Shown: positions 1 through 7,345, counted from the first letter of the stretch. The stretch is 23,137 nucleotides of DNA from DYGX01 sp035325905 (GCA_035325905.1 DAOKYY010000057.1:1-23137), one strand, 5' to 3'. Translations and numbers: made by a program. Notes: generated from the letters alone by a model not told the origin.

Positions 1-47
1 AGCCTCCGGCTTTGACCGGTAGAAGCCCCCGGCTTTAGCCGTGGGGA
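1..47. repeat. Two tandem copies of a ~23-base CCGGCTTT repeat
   Basis: Bases 1-23 and 24-47 are two imperfect copies of a unit beginning AGCCYCCGGCTTT and continuing into a CCGG or GCCG half that is partly self-complementary. The window starts inside or at the edge of this array, so the total copy number is unknown. It lies in a gene-free stretch. No coding role is supported. Confidence 0.55.
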
Positions 48-67
48 GCAGTCACGCACTTGCGCCT

Positions 68-232
68 GCGAAAAGCCCTCCATCCCCCGGCCCCTTGCCC
101 CCAAAAGGAGGGAAGGGGAGTCCGTTCGGTTCTTTTCCTTCCCTCATCCTGGGGGAAGGAAAGCCGACCGAAGGTCGGAAGGATGGGGAGATGAACTGGC
201 AACCAGCCAATAAAGTCCCTAACAACCTCTAG
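68..232. repeat. Dispersed palindromic repeat, family C, long copy
   Basis: The left part (GCGAAAAGCCCTCCATCCCCCGG, 68-90) and right part (AAAGCCGACC at 160 through the CCTCTAGA end near 232) match a second copy at 11521-11617. This copy carries about 70 extra bases between the two parts (91-159). The ends are complementary (CCATCCCC against GGATGGGG), so the unit can fold. The rest of 1-386 outside the repeats shows no gene I can support, only short antisense or shadow frames. An imperfect GC hairpin may lie at about 245-275. Confidence 0.65.
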
Positions 233-386
233 ACCGGCGTCTCCGTCGGGCAAGCGTCTTTGCCGGGGCGGCTGACTTTGGGTATCGTTGTGCAGGGGGA
301 ACTCCAGCCGGGCCGCTGGGGATAAATGCCGAGAAGTCACGCCCTGACGCGCGTCGCTCCTGCCGGAGAGGTCATCCTGCTGCACG

Positions 387-1043
387 ATGTCTCATTACCG
401 GTCATCTGGTCCTTCCCCGCTGCTGATTGTCTTAATCGGCGCGCTGCTCGTGTTTGGCGGCTATTACGTCTGGACCGGGATGCTGCGCTTCTTCGAGGAT
501 CAGGGCGATATCACCGCGCAAGTCACGCGGCAGGCCCTGGCGTCGGCGACCGCGCCCGGCGCTGCCGGAGGTCTTGGCGCGCTGCCAACCGTGCGCAGCT
601 TCGCGACCTACACGCCGCTGCCGCCGTGCCAGTGGTTTGAGGTTACGGTCGAGCGCGCGCGCTATCGCGAGTGCCCCAGCGAGGATAACGACCTGTGCCC
701 CTCGCGGGACAGTCTGACGCTGGGCACGCGCGTCTGCGTCTACGAGCGCTCGAAAGACAACGCGGAATGGTACGTCGTCGAGCTGAACCCGGAAGGCGCG
801 TTCCGCGACATGGTCTACATGCACCAGAGCGTGATCAAGGCGATCGATCCGACGCCGACGCCGACCCGCACCTACACGCCGCTGCCGACCATTACCCTTA
901 CACCGTCCGATACGCCCGGTCCAGTGCGCACGCCGGCGCCCTCGCTCACCCCTTCGTTGACGGACACGCCCGATGCGGCCACGCCGCCGACCGCGACGCC
1001 GTCACCCACCCTGCTCCCCACGCTGCCGAAAGTGATCATTTGA
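387..1043 (+). CDS. Membrane-anchored extracytoplasmic protein, SH3b-like core with TP-rich tail
   Basis: The 218-residue protein starts with a short polar segment and one hydrophobic helix (about residues 10-31), which probably anchors it with the rest outside the cell. The middle (about 75-150) has four cysteines (C81, C96, C104, C117) and a pattern like bacterial SH3 domains: a CPSEDND stretch, then GTRVCVYER and EWYVVE. From about residue 155 to 214 it is almost only Pro, Thr, Ser and Ala, with TPTPT repeats, typical of exported linkers or wall-spanning tails in Chloroflexota. I do not recognise a named family, so the SH3b assignment is inference. The best ribosome site, GGAGAGG at 364-370, is rather far from the ATG. 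The stop codon starts a decamer repeat array. Confidence 0.75.
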   Translation: MSHYRSSGPSPLLIVLIGALLVFGGYYVWTGMLRFFEDQGDITAQVTRQALASATAPGAAGGLGALPTVRSFATYTPLPPCQWFEVTVERARYRECPSEDNDLCPSRDSLTLGTRVCVYERSKDNAEWYVVELNPEGAFRDMVYMHQSVIKAIDPTPTPTRTYTPLPTITLTPSDTPGPVRTPAPSLTPSLTDTPDAATPPTATPSPTLLPTLPKVII

Positions 1044-1120
1044 AGGCAGCGGAAGACAGCTAAAGGCAGCTAACGGCAGCTAGAAACAGCCAGAAGCAGC
1101 AAAATACAGCGGAAGGCAGC
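1041..1120 (+). repeat. Eight tandem decamers ending in CAGC, starting at the stop codon
   Basis: Eight consecutive 10-base units fill 1041-1120 and every one ends in CAGC. The approximate consensus is TRAARRCAGC, with purine-rich variable bases. The first unit begins with the TGA stop of the upstream gene. The period is not a multiple of three and no reading frame is favoured. Related arrays follow recN (16560) and the polyprenyl synthase (23048). Confidence 0.85.
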
Positions 1121-1219
1121 GGAAAAAGTGCTCCGGCTACTCTTTGCCGTTCTGCGCAGCTTTTCGCTCTCGCTCGCTGGTGACGCGCGACGGAATCCCA
1201 CGAGAAACGTAAAAGCGGG

Positions 1220-1230
1220 TATACTAGAAT
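1220..1230 (+). promoter_or_regulatory. Possible -10 element for the lipid kinase gene
   Basis: TATACT (1220-1225) overlapping TAGAAT (1225-1230) lies about 30 bases before the ATG at 1257, in an otherwise GC-rich leader. I see no convincing -35 hexamer at the right distance, so this is a weak call. Confidence 0.3.
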
Positions 1231-1256
1231 CGGCAGGCCAGAGGGTGGGAGCGCCG

Positions 1257-2246
1257 ATGACGCAAAGCCAACTAACCCCGATAGACGCGCCGAAGCACGT
1301 CCTGGCAATTGTGAACCCTGCTTCCGGCTCCAAGCGTGGGAATGAAGTGATCGAGCGACTGCGCGAGGTGCGCTCGCCGCGCGTGGCGCTGCACGTTACC
1401 ACGCCGGAGTTCGACTTTGCGGCGGCGATCCGCGACGGGGCCGCGCAGGGCGCCGATCGCATCCTGGTCGCCGGGGGTGACGGCACGCTGATGGATGGCG
1501 TGTCCGGCGCCTACCGCGCGCTGGGGCGTGAGACCCTGCCGTTTTCGTGGGTCCCGGCCGGGACGGGCAACGTCGTCTCCGGCTTCCTGGGGTTGCCACA
1601 CCGCGTCGACGCGGCGCTGAAGCTGGCGCTGGGGCCGGGCCTGATCCGCTACATTGACCTGGCGAAGGTGGGCGATCGCTGCTCTGTGCTGCGCGTCTCG
1701 ACCGGCTTCGAGGCGGAGGTGGCGTACAACGTCACGCGCGAGGACAAGGACCGGCTCGGCATCCTGGCGTATGGCATCTCCGGCCTGCGCTCCTTGCGGC
1801 AGACGCGCGTGATCGAATACCTGATCTCGCTCGACGGCCAGCCCCCGATCACGGTCGAGGGCATCCTGGCGTTCATTACCGCGACCGGCGCGCTGACGTG
1901 GATTAACGGAATCTCGGTCATCAACGAGGCGATTCAGCCGGACGATGGCCTGCTTTACGCCGGGGTGCTGCGCCCGCTGAACCCTGGGCGCGTGCTCAAC
2001 AGCGTGACCAACCTCGTCGCGGGCAGCGGGCTACCGCCCGAGTCGATCATGTACTTCTCCGCCCGCAAGCGGATCGTGATCGACACCCGCACGCCGGAGC
2101 CGACGCAGATCGACGGCGACCCGCTCGGCACGACGCCAATTGTCGCGGACCTGATGCCCAAAGCCCTGCCGATGGTCGTGGCGCGCAGCCGCCGCTGGCT
2201 GCCGCTGGGGCTGGAGTGGTTCTCGCACGAGCACGCCGAGGATTAA
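1257..2246 (+). CDS. Diacylglycerol kinase-family lipid kinase (YegS/DgkB type)
   Basis: The 329-residue product has the DAGK catalytic-domain signatures in order: NPASGSKRG near residues 20-28, GGDGTLMDG (about 77-85) for nucleotide binding, PAGTGN (about 102-107), and DGDPLG near the C-terminus. Such enzymes use ATP to phosphorylate a lipid hydroxyl such as diacylglycerol; the exact substrate cannot be read here. Where many relatives have GFDA, this has STGFEAEVA. The frame stays open upstream to a GTG at 1128, but I prefer the ATG at 1257: it follows a purine-rich GAGGGTGGGAG ribosome site and a -10-like sequence, and the upstream extension crosses non-conserved sequence just after the decamer array. 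It appears to be a single-gene unit. Confidence 0.9.
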   Translation: MTQSQLTPIDAPKHVLAIVNPASGSKRGNEVIERLREVRSPRVALHVTTPEFDFAAAIRDGAAQGADRILVAGGDGTLMDGVSGAYRALGRETLPFSWVPAGTGNVVSGFLGLPHRVDAALKLALGPGLIRYIDLAKVGDRCSVLRVSTGFEAEVAYNVTREDKDRLGILAYGISGLRSLRQTRVIEYLISLDGQPPITVEGILAFITATGALTWINGISVINEAIQPDDGLLYAGVLRPLNPGRVLNSVTNLVAGSGLPPESIMYFSARKRIVIDTRTPEPTQIDGDPLGTTPIVADLMPKALPMVVARSRRWLPLGLEWFSHEHAED

Positions 2247-2253
2247 GCCGTTA

Positions 2254-2446
2254 AGTGACCTATCAAAATGATCTGGCAAATGCAGCCGTTCGCAAGGCTT
2301 ACCTCACCCCTCAATCCCCTCTCCGCGCCGGAGAGGGGACTTCAAGCCACGCCGCCGCTTGTCTCCCCTCTCCCTCTTGGAGAGGGGCCGGGGGTGAGGT
2401 TCAACGCGCGCATCGCATGTGCCAATGACTTTCGATAGTTTACATA
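2254..2446. repeat. MITE-like palindromic element with terminal inverted repeats
   Basis: The left end (about 2254-2310) and right end (2390-2446, read on the minus strand) are imperfect inverted repeats sharing a CTATC motif, TGGCA-ATGC and ACCTCACCCC. Inside are two hairpins with identical 9-bp stems, CCCCTCTCC/GGAGAGGGG (2316-2324 with 2330-2338, and 2365-2373 with 2379-2387). The right arm matches 23081-23137 at 51 of 57 positions. No coding capacity is seen. The whole 2247-2495 gap is this element plus about 50 bases. Confidence 0.8.
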
Positions 2447-2495
2447 GCGGTTGGCAGTTAGCCTTTTGCTACGAGCAATCGCTGACTGCTGCTCG

Positions 2496-3311
2496 CTATT
2501 CCCCGCCCGGCATGAGCAGCGCCGGAAGGTCGCGCAGGGCGTAGGCGGCGCGCGTGCCCGCCCAGGTTAGCAGCGTCATGTCGACGCGGTGGATGCGGTT
2601 GGCTCGCGCGGCTGGGATGTCCAGCGCGGCGAGCCGGGTCGCGTCGTCTTCGTAGGCGGCGCCCGGCTCGCTGGGCAGCAGCACAACCTCCGGCTGGGCG
2701 GCGAGGATGTCGTCCAGCGTCACGCCCCGCTTGCTCCAAGCCGCAAACACGTTTTCGCCGCCGCAGACGCGCAGCAGGTCGTCAGCATACGTGTCGCGCC
2801 CGAAGGTGCGCCAGGGGTCGCGCCCGGTCGCCGCGAAGACGCGCGCCGGGGGGGCAGCCTGGGCGGCGCTGCGCGTGGCGTCATACGCACGCTCGATGGC
2901 TTGCACGCGCGGGACCATCGCCGTGTGGTCGAAGACGTGCATCAGGTCCCACAGCAGGTTGAGCATCTCGGACACGCTGCGCGGCCCCGTGATCCACAGC
3001 GTCAGCCCGGCCTGGCGCAGCGTCTCAAGGTCGTCGGGGGGGGTGATCTCGTCGCTAATGAATACGAGGTCCGGCTCCAGCGCGATCGCGCGCGCGCAGT
3101 CCGGGGCGGCGGGGTCGCCCAGGCGCGGCAGGTGATCCAGCGCGCCAGGGGGCTGCGTGCAAGCGTCGGTCACGGCGATCAGCCAGCCGCCCAGGTCGAG
3201 ATCGACCAACGACTCGGTCACGCTCGGCACCAGCGAGACGGCGCGGCGCGGCGCCCCATCGAGAATCGGCGCGGCGCGTGCGGCAATCGAAGGGCGAGCG
3301 TCCTCGTTCAT
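2496..3311 (-). CDS. TroA/BtuF-like helical-backbone substrate-binding protein, no signal peptide
   Basis: The 271-residue product resembles periplasmic-binding proteins of the BtuF/TroA type, which bind cobalamin or metal chelates through two lobes joined by a long helix. Visible signs are SLVPSVTESLVDL (the usual start of lobe 1), DLVFISDEI, the long helical stretch around residues 115-150, GRDTYADDLLRVCGGENVF (a typical lobe 2 feature) and PEVVLLPSEPG. It lacks a signal peptide and lipobox, and no ABC permease or ATPase gene is next to it, so classical transport is not supported by context. It is the last gene of the minus-strand operon, 19 bases after the S51-like gene. It could be a cytoplasmic ligand-binding or sensor protein. 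Confidence 0.8.
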   Translation of the reverse strand: MNEDARPSIAARAAPILDGAPRRAVSLVPSVTESLVDLDLGGWLIAVTDACTQPPGALDHLPRLGDPAAPDCARAIALEPDLVFISDEITPPDDLETLRQAGLTLWITGPRSVSEMLNLLWDLMHVFDHTAMVPRVQAIERAYDATRSAAQAAPPARVFAATGRDPWRTFGRDTYADDLLRVCGGENVFAAWSKRGVTLDDILAAQPEVVLLPSEPGAAYEDDATRLAALDIPAARANRIHRVDMTLLTWAGTRAAYALRDLPALLMPGGE

Positions 3312-3330
3312 CTGCGCTCCCGGCCGGGCG

Positions 3331-4017
3331 TCAGCCCTGGCCCGCCAGCCCCAGCCCCGGATCGAAATGCTGGCCGAGCGAGACGGTGACGGCCCCGTTG
3401 CCGAGCACCTCGACCTCGCCTTGCGGCCCCAGCGCGAGTCCGGCGCCGGGTCCCAGTCCGAGGCCGTACCCTTCGGGCACGCCGCGCACCCACGCGCGCA
3501 GGTCGGTGGCCTGATCGGGCGTGTAGCCGGGCAGGATCACCGCCGCCGACAGCCACCCGACGCCATCGACCAGCGTCCCCTGCTCGACCAGCGCCGCGCC
3601 GAGCAGCCCGGCGCTCGCCCCGGCGGCGTAGACCGTCGCGCCCTGGAAAAACGCCTCTTCCAGCCCGCCGAGCGCGACACCGGACAGCGCCTCGCGCAGC
3701 GCGCGCGTGCGCGGCCCCTCGCCGAGGATGATCACGCCCGCCTCGCTAAGCTGCTGGTAGACCGATTCTTCGTCCTCGTTTACGACGTCGACCAGGTACC
3801 CGGTGCGCGCGCCGAGGTCGCGCAGCGCCTCCATATGCTGGTCGGCGGATTCCAGGTCACTCGCGGCCCAGACATAGGCCAGCGGGCCTTGTGACAGCGT
3901 GCGCGTCAGCATGGCGGCTTCGACCGCCTGCACATTAGGGTCGAGCCAGCTCCCGCCGCCGCCGAGCACGATCCAGCCATTGCCGGGGCGCCACCGAAAG
4001 ATGTTGACGTGGGGCAT
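3331..4017 (-). CDS. Peptidase S51-like (cyanophycinase/dipeptidase E superfamily) protein
   Basis: A 228-residue protein with a class I glutamine amidotransferase-like layout: GWIVLGGGGSWLDP near the N-terminus, VIILGEGPRTRAL at about 95-106, and GATVYAAGASAGLLG at about 126-140. S135 in GASAG sits where S51 peptidases carry the nucleophilic serine. These enzymes cleave small or Asp-containing peptides, but the substrate here is unknown. The frame runs upstream to 4218, but that part is Arg/Thr/Ser-rich and overlaps the M20 gene in another frame. The ATG at 4017, four bases after the M20 stop, is the sensible start and suggests translational coupling. Confidence 0.75.
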   Translation of the reverse strand: MPHVNIFRWRPGNGWIVLGGGGSWLDPNVQAVEAAMLTRTLSQGPLAYVWAASDLESADQHMEALRDLGARTGYLVDVVNEDEESVYQQLSEAGVIILGEGPRTRALREALSGVALGGLEEAFFQGATVYAAGASAGLLGAALVEQGTLVDGVGWLSAAVILPGYTPDQATDLRAWVRGVPEGYGLGLGPGAGLALGPQGEVEVLGNGAVTVSLGQHFDPGLGLAGQG

Positions 4018-4021
4018 AAGG

Positions 4022-5236
4022 CTATCCGCCCGCCGGGTCGTCCGGCGCCGCCGCGTCGCCGGGCAGTACGTATGAGGCGACCGCCGCCGCCAGCAGCTCG
4101 ACCGCCAGCGGGATGACCGCTTCGTCGAAGTCGAAGCGCGGGTGATGGTGCGGGTAGGCCAGGTCGCGGGCGGCGTTCGCCGAGCCGACGAAGAAATACG
4201 CGCCGGGCACCGCGTCAAGAAAATACGACATATCTTCGGCCAGCATGGTCTGGTAGCCAGTGATCTGCGGCAGATCGGGATGGATGCGCGCGAACAGGCT
4301 CCGCAGCCGCCGCATTACCGCCGGGTCATTGATAACCGGCAGGGTCAATTCCTGCACCTCAAGCTCGGCGCTGCACCCATACGCCTCCGCGACGCCCTGC
4401 GCGATCTCGCGCATCCGCGTCACCAGCCGGTCGCGCACATCCGGGCGGAACATGCGGATCGTGCCGCGCAATTCCGCGCCCGGCGGGATGATGTTAAAGG
4501 CGTTGCCGGCCTGAAACGACGTGACCGAGATCACCGCGCTGTCGACCGGCGCCAAGCTGCGCGTGATAACGGTTTGCAGCGCGCCGACAATCGCGCTGGC
4601 GGCCACGATCGGGTCGCGCGCTTCGTGCGGCGCCGCGCCATGACCGCCACGCCCGCGCACGCGGACCGTGAAATCGCCCGCGCCCGCCATGAACGGCCCT
4701 TCGGTCAGCGCCAGCGTGCCGAGCGGCTGCTCGTTCCACAGGTGCAGGCCGAGCGCCACGTCCGGCGCCGGGTCGTTAAGCGCGCCGTCCTTGATCATGG
4801 CGTCCGCGCCGCGCCCGATTTCCTCGGCGGGCTGGAAGATGAACTTGATGCGGCCTGCCATCGAGGCGCGCTGGGCGCTGAACAGCTCTGCCACCGCCAG
4901 CGCGATCGACGTGTGGGCGTCGTGGCCGCAGGCGTGCATCACGCCGGGCGTCTCGGAGGCATACTCGGTCGTGTTTTCCTCGCGGATCGGCAACGCGTCC
5001 ATGTCCGCGCGGACCAGCACGGTCGGGCCATCGCTCGCGCCGTCCAGCACGGCGACAACGCCCGTCTTGCCGACGCCGGTCTGCACTTCCAGGCCGAGGT
5101 CGTTCAGCGTGGCGGCGACGATCCCCGCCGTTCGAACCTCCTGGAAGCCCAGCTCCGGGTGGCGGTGCAGGTCACGCCGGCGCTCGATCCACGCGCTCTG
5201 CCGCGCGGCGATCTGGGGGGTGAAGTCGATGGTCAT
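4022..5236 (-). CDS. M20 family amidohydrolase/metallopeptidase
   Basis: The 404-residue protein shows the M20D amidohydrolase motifs: HRHPELGFQE (25-33), VRADMDALPIRE (75-86), HACGHDAHTS (101-110, with C103 and H105 as expected metal ligands), FQPAEEIGRGA (135-144, with the catalytic Glu), LGLHLW (162-167), GGHGAAPHEARDP of the dimerisation-domain region, and HHHPRFDFDE near the C-terminus. The family hydrolyses N-acyl amino acids (hippurate, IAA-amino acid, N-acetyl-diaminopimelate types); the sequence does not choose between them. No signal peptide is visible, so it is probably cytoplasmic. It lies 36 bases after the LmbE gene in a same-strand operon. Confidence 0.92.
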   Translation of the reverse strand: MTIDFTPQIAARQSAWIERRRDLHRHPELGFQEVRTAGIVAATLNDLGLEVQTGVGKTGVVAVLDGASDGPTVLVRADMDALPIREENTTEYASETPGVMHACGHDAHTSIALAVAELFSAQRASMAGRIKFIFQPAEEIGRGADAMIKDGALNDPAPDVALGLHLWNEQPLGTLALTEGPFMAGAGDFTVRVRGRGGHGAAPHEARDPIVAASAIVGALQTVITRSLAPVDSAVISVTSFQAGNAFNIIPPGAELRGTIRMFRPDVRDRLVTRMREIAQGVAEAYGCSAELEVQELTLPVINDPAVMRRLRSLFARIHPDLPQITGYQTMLAEDMSYFLDAVPGAYFFVGSANAARDLAYPHHHPRFDFDEAVIPLAVELLAAAVASYVLPGDAAAPDDPAGG

Positions 5237-5272
5237 GCTTGCTTCTCAACCTGTTCCCGCGCGCCGCCCGGC

Positions 5273-5995
5273 TCAGCCCAGGTGGAAGACGCGAAACGCC
5301 TCGGTGTAGCGCATGCCGTCCCCGGCGAACTGCGGATCGACGTTCTCGCGCTGGCGCCGGGCCATCTCGTCCAGATCCGCGATCTGGCTGACGTGGTGGC
5401 GCAGCGCGGCGATCTTGGTTTCCAGAAAATCGGTCACATCGACCTTGACGGTCGGCTCGTGCGTGCCGCACAGATAAACTTGCCGGACCTTGTGCGGCTG
5501 CAAGCCCTCATCGCGGTATAACTCCGGGAAATTGAGGTGATCGCGCGCGGCGGGGAAAACCGCGTCCAGCGCCGCGTCGCCAATCGCCCGGTGATCAGGG
5601 TGATTGAGGTAGGTCGTGCCGTACCAGCGCGCGGTCGGGTCGTTGGTCACGACGATGTCGGGCCGCTTGAGGCGGATCAGACGGGTCAGCTGGCGGCGCA
5701 GGTCGAGCGTGGGCTGAAGCTCGCCGTCGGGATAGCGCAGGAAGATCACGTCCTGCACGCCAAGCTGGGCGGCGGCGGCGCGCTCCTCGGCCTCGCGCAT
5801 CTGCACCAGCGCCTCGCTGGTCAGCGAGAAGTCGCCGGAGCCTTTGTCGCCGCTGGTCGCCAGCACGAAGATGACTTCGCGCCCCTCGGCGGCCCATTTG
5901 GCGAACGTGCCGCCGCAGAAAAATTCCGGATCGTCGGGGTGGGCGAAAATGCCCATCACCCGGTTGAGGGCTGGCCCCTCCGCAGGCGTCGTCAT
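5273..5995 (-). CDS. LmbE/PIG-L family zinc deacetylase
   Basis: A 240-residue protein with the family signature AHPDDPEFFCGGT (18-30) and a second metal motif NHPDHRAIGDAAL (131-143). By family knowledge H19, D22 and H135 would bind zinc and D21 would act as base. Members remove acetyl groups from N-acetylglucosamine-containing small molecules (mycothiol or bacillithiol precursors, GlcNAc-PI, antibiotics). The substrate cannot be read here. Its ATG overlaps the stop of the PSP1 gene by four bases (ATGA, 5992-5995), so it is probably translationally coupled to it. Confidence 0.9.
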   Translation of the reverse strand: MTTPAEGPALNRVMGIFAHPDDPEFFCGGTFAKWAAEGREVIFVLATSGDKGSGDFSLTSEALVQMREAEERAAAAQLGVQDVIFLRYPDGELQPTLDLRRQLTRLIRLKRPDIVVTNDPTARWYGTTYLNHPDHRAIGDAALDAVFPAARDHLNFPELYRDEGLQPHKVRQVYLCGTHEPTVKVDVTDFLETKIAALRHHVSQIADLDEMARRQRENVDPQFAGDGMRYTEAFRVFHLG

Positions 5996-7161
5996 GCGTC
6001 GCTCGGTCCTTTTCGAGTGGAGTCCTGCCGCCGCGAGTGGCGCGGGGGATGCGCCCGCCCGCCACGCGCGCGCCGGTCGTGCCGCCGGCTGCCGGTACCG
6101 GGCGCGTCCTGGCCCGGTCTGGCGTCATGCGACGGGCCGCCAGCGCCCATCGGCGGCGGCGAATCGGTCGTATCTAGGCCGGTGGTATCCAGGTCGTCCT
6201 CGTCCGCGTCGTCGCCGGTGTCCGCCTCGGCGGAAGCGGCGCCGCGCTGCGCGCCACAGTCGCAGCCGCCGCTCTCGTGCTTCGAGCACCCGGCTTCGGC
6301 TTTGGCTTTCAGCGCCTCGAACTCGTCCAGCGGGACGATGTCCTCGCGCTGGACCAGGTAGCGCGTTTCCTCGATCAGCACCGTCACGGCGTCGCTCAGC
6401 GGGTGCACGTCGATCACTTTGCCTTCGCCGTGCGGCGTGCCGATCCGCTTGTTGCGCTTGGGAAGCTGCTTGCGCGCCTCGACGTATTGCTCGTACTCGT
6501 AGATCAGGCAGCAGCGCAGCCGCCCGCACATCCCGGTGATCTCCGACGGGTTAAGCGAGATGCCCTGCGCCTTCGCCATCTTGATCGAGATCGGGCTGAA
6601 ATCGGTCAGGAAGGTGCTGCAACAGCGCGGGATGCCGCACGCGCCCAGCCCGCCGAGCAGCTTGGCGACATCGCGCGGGCCGATCTGGCGCAGGTCGATT
6701 TGCGCTTTGAAGTTGCGCCGCAGCGCCAGCCGCAGCCGGGTGGTGTTGATCTTGTCTTCCGCGCTGAACAGGAAGGTCAGCAGCGAGCCGTCGAAGTTGT
6801 ACTGCGCGGCGACGAACTTGGCGTTCGCGTACCCGCCGATCTCCGCCGCCTTCTCGCGGCAGACGATCAACGCCTCGACCTCGCGCGCCTTCCACAGCTT
6901 CTGGCTCATCATGTCCGCCGGGGTGGCCTTGCGCAGAATGGGCTTGTAGTCGCGCGCGACCGTGTCATGGTCCGCGCTGAGCAGCTTCATCACCTGGCCC
7001 ATCTGCACGCCGCGCGCCGTCTCGACGATCACGAAGTCGCCGGGGAGCAGGTCGGGCAGGTGGCTGCTGCCAAAGTAATAGAGCTTGCCGACTTCTTGGA
7101 AGCGCACTGCGGCGAGCGCGCTGGAAACAGCCTGGAGCTGATTTTCGATAGGGAGTGTCAT
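5992..7161 (-). CDS. PSP1 domain protein, YaaT/RicT-like, with long charged tail
   Basis: The first about 285 residues follow the YaaT (RicT) pattern: GKLYYFGS, GDFVIVETARGVQMGQV (41-57), VAAQYNFDGSLLTFLFSAE, RIGPRDVAKLLGG-like LRQIGPRDVAKLLGG, then the cysteine-rich GLGACGIPRCCSTF (C175, C180, C181) and GMCGRLRCCL (C212, C217, C218). In Bacillus, YaaT works with YlbF and YmcA in an Fe-S complex affecting RNase Y and sporulation; that role is only a family analogy. After about residue 290 there is an extra Cys cluster (C292, C300, C302), an acidic segment and an Arg/His-rich end, probably disordered and possibly RNA-contacting. The ATG at 7161 has an AAAGG ribosome site; a TTG at 7164 is less likely. 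First gene of the operon. Confidence 0.88.
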   Translation of the reverse strand: MTLPIENQLQAVSSALAAVRFQEVGKLYYFGSSHLPDLLPGDFVIVETARGVQMGQVMKLLSADHDTVARDYKPILRKATPADMMSQKLWKAREVEALIVCREKAAEIGGYANAKFVAAQYNFDGSLLTFLFSAEDKINTTRLRLALRRNFKAQIDLRQIGPRDVAKLLGGLGACGIPRCCSTFLTDFSPISIKMAKAQGISLNPSEITGMCGRLRCCLIYEYEQYVEARKQLPKRNKRIGTPHGEGKVIDVHPLSDAVTVLIEETRYLVQREDIVPLDEFEALKAKAEAGCSKHESGGCDCGAQRGAASAEADTGDDADEDDLDTTGLDTTDSPPPMGAGGPSHDARPGQDAPGTGSRRHDRRARGGRAHPPRHSRRQDSTRKGPSDA

Positions 7162-7255
7162 CAAACAACGCCTTTAAGACTCGGCTTCCTTGAGTGTGCT
7201 ACGGTGAGTGCTTGGCCGGGAAACGCGCTTGACTCGGCTCCCGGCGCCGCCGTCA

Positions 7256-7284
7256 ACTATAAAGGATGACCCCGGCGTTTGCAA
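7256..7284 (-). promoter_or_regulatory. Promoter of the PSP1-LmbE-M20-S51-TroA operon
   Basis: On the minus strand TTGCAA (7284-7279) and TATAGT (7261-7256) are separated by exactly 17 bases, a good sigma-70-type match. Transcription would start near 7249, giving a leader of about 88 bases before the ATG at 7161. Confidence 0.6.
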
Positions 7285-7316
7285 TACGTGGTCAGGCGGA
7301 AACCGGGTGGGCGACG

Positions 7317-7345
7317 TTGTGGAAACGGCCCGATCGGTGTATTCT
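7317..7345 (+). promoter_or_regulatory. Possible promoter of the LysM lipoprotein gene
   Basis: TTGTGG (7317-7322) and TATTCT (7340-7345) are 17 bases apart, upstream of the ATG at 7417. The hexamers match consensus only partly, but the position fits and it diverges from the PSP1 operon promoter. Confidence 0.35.

Noticed and set aside
41..232. A 63-residue frame in the left end
   Set aside because: It lies wholly inside the family C repeat and has no ribosome site or recognisable sequence.
1041..1120. The decamer array as a CRISPR array
   Set aside because: Units are 10 bases with no spacers of 25-40 bases and no cas genes in the window.
1128..1256. N-terminal extension of the lipid kinase from a GTG
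   Set aside because: The extension covers a promoter-like and ribosome-site region and adds no conserved sequence; the ATG at 1257 is better.
2460..2495. Hairpin CGAGCA/TGCTCG after the TroA-like gene as an intrinsic terminator
   Set aside because: The stem is only six base pairs and no T-run follows on the minus strand, so I could not support it.
4018..4218. N-terminal extension of the S51-like protein
   Set aside because: It overlaps the end of the M20 gene in another frame and is Arg/Thr/Ser-rich; the start at 4017 is directly after the M20 stop.
4142..5521. 459-residue plus-strand frame opposite the M20 and LmbE genes
   Set aside because: It runs antisense to two genes with intact catalytic motifs and shows only low-complexity Arg/His/Ala sequence.
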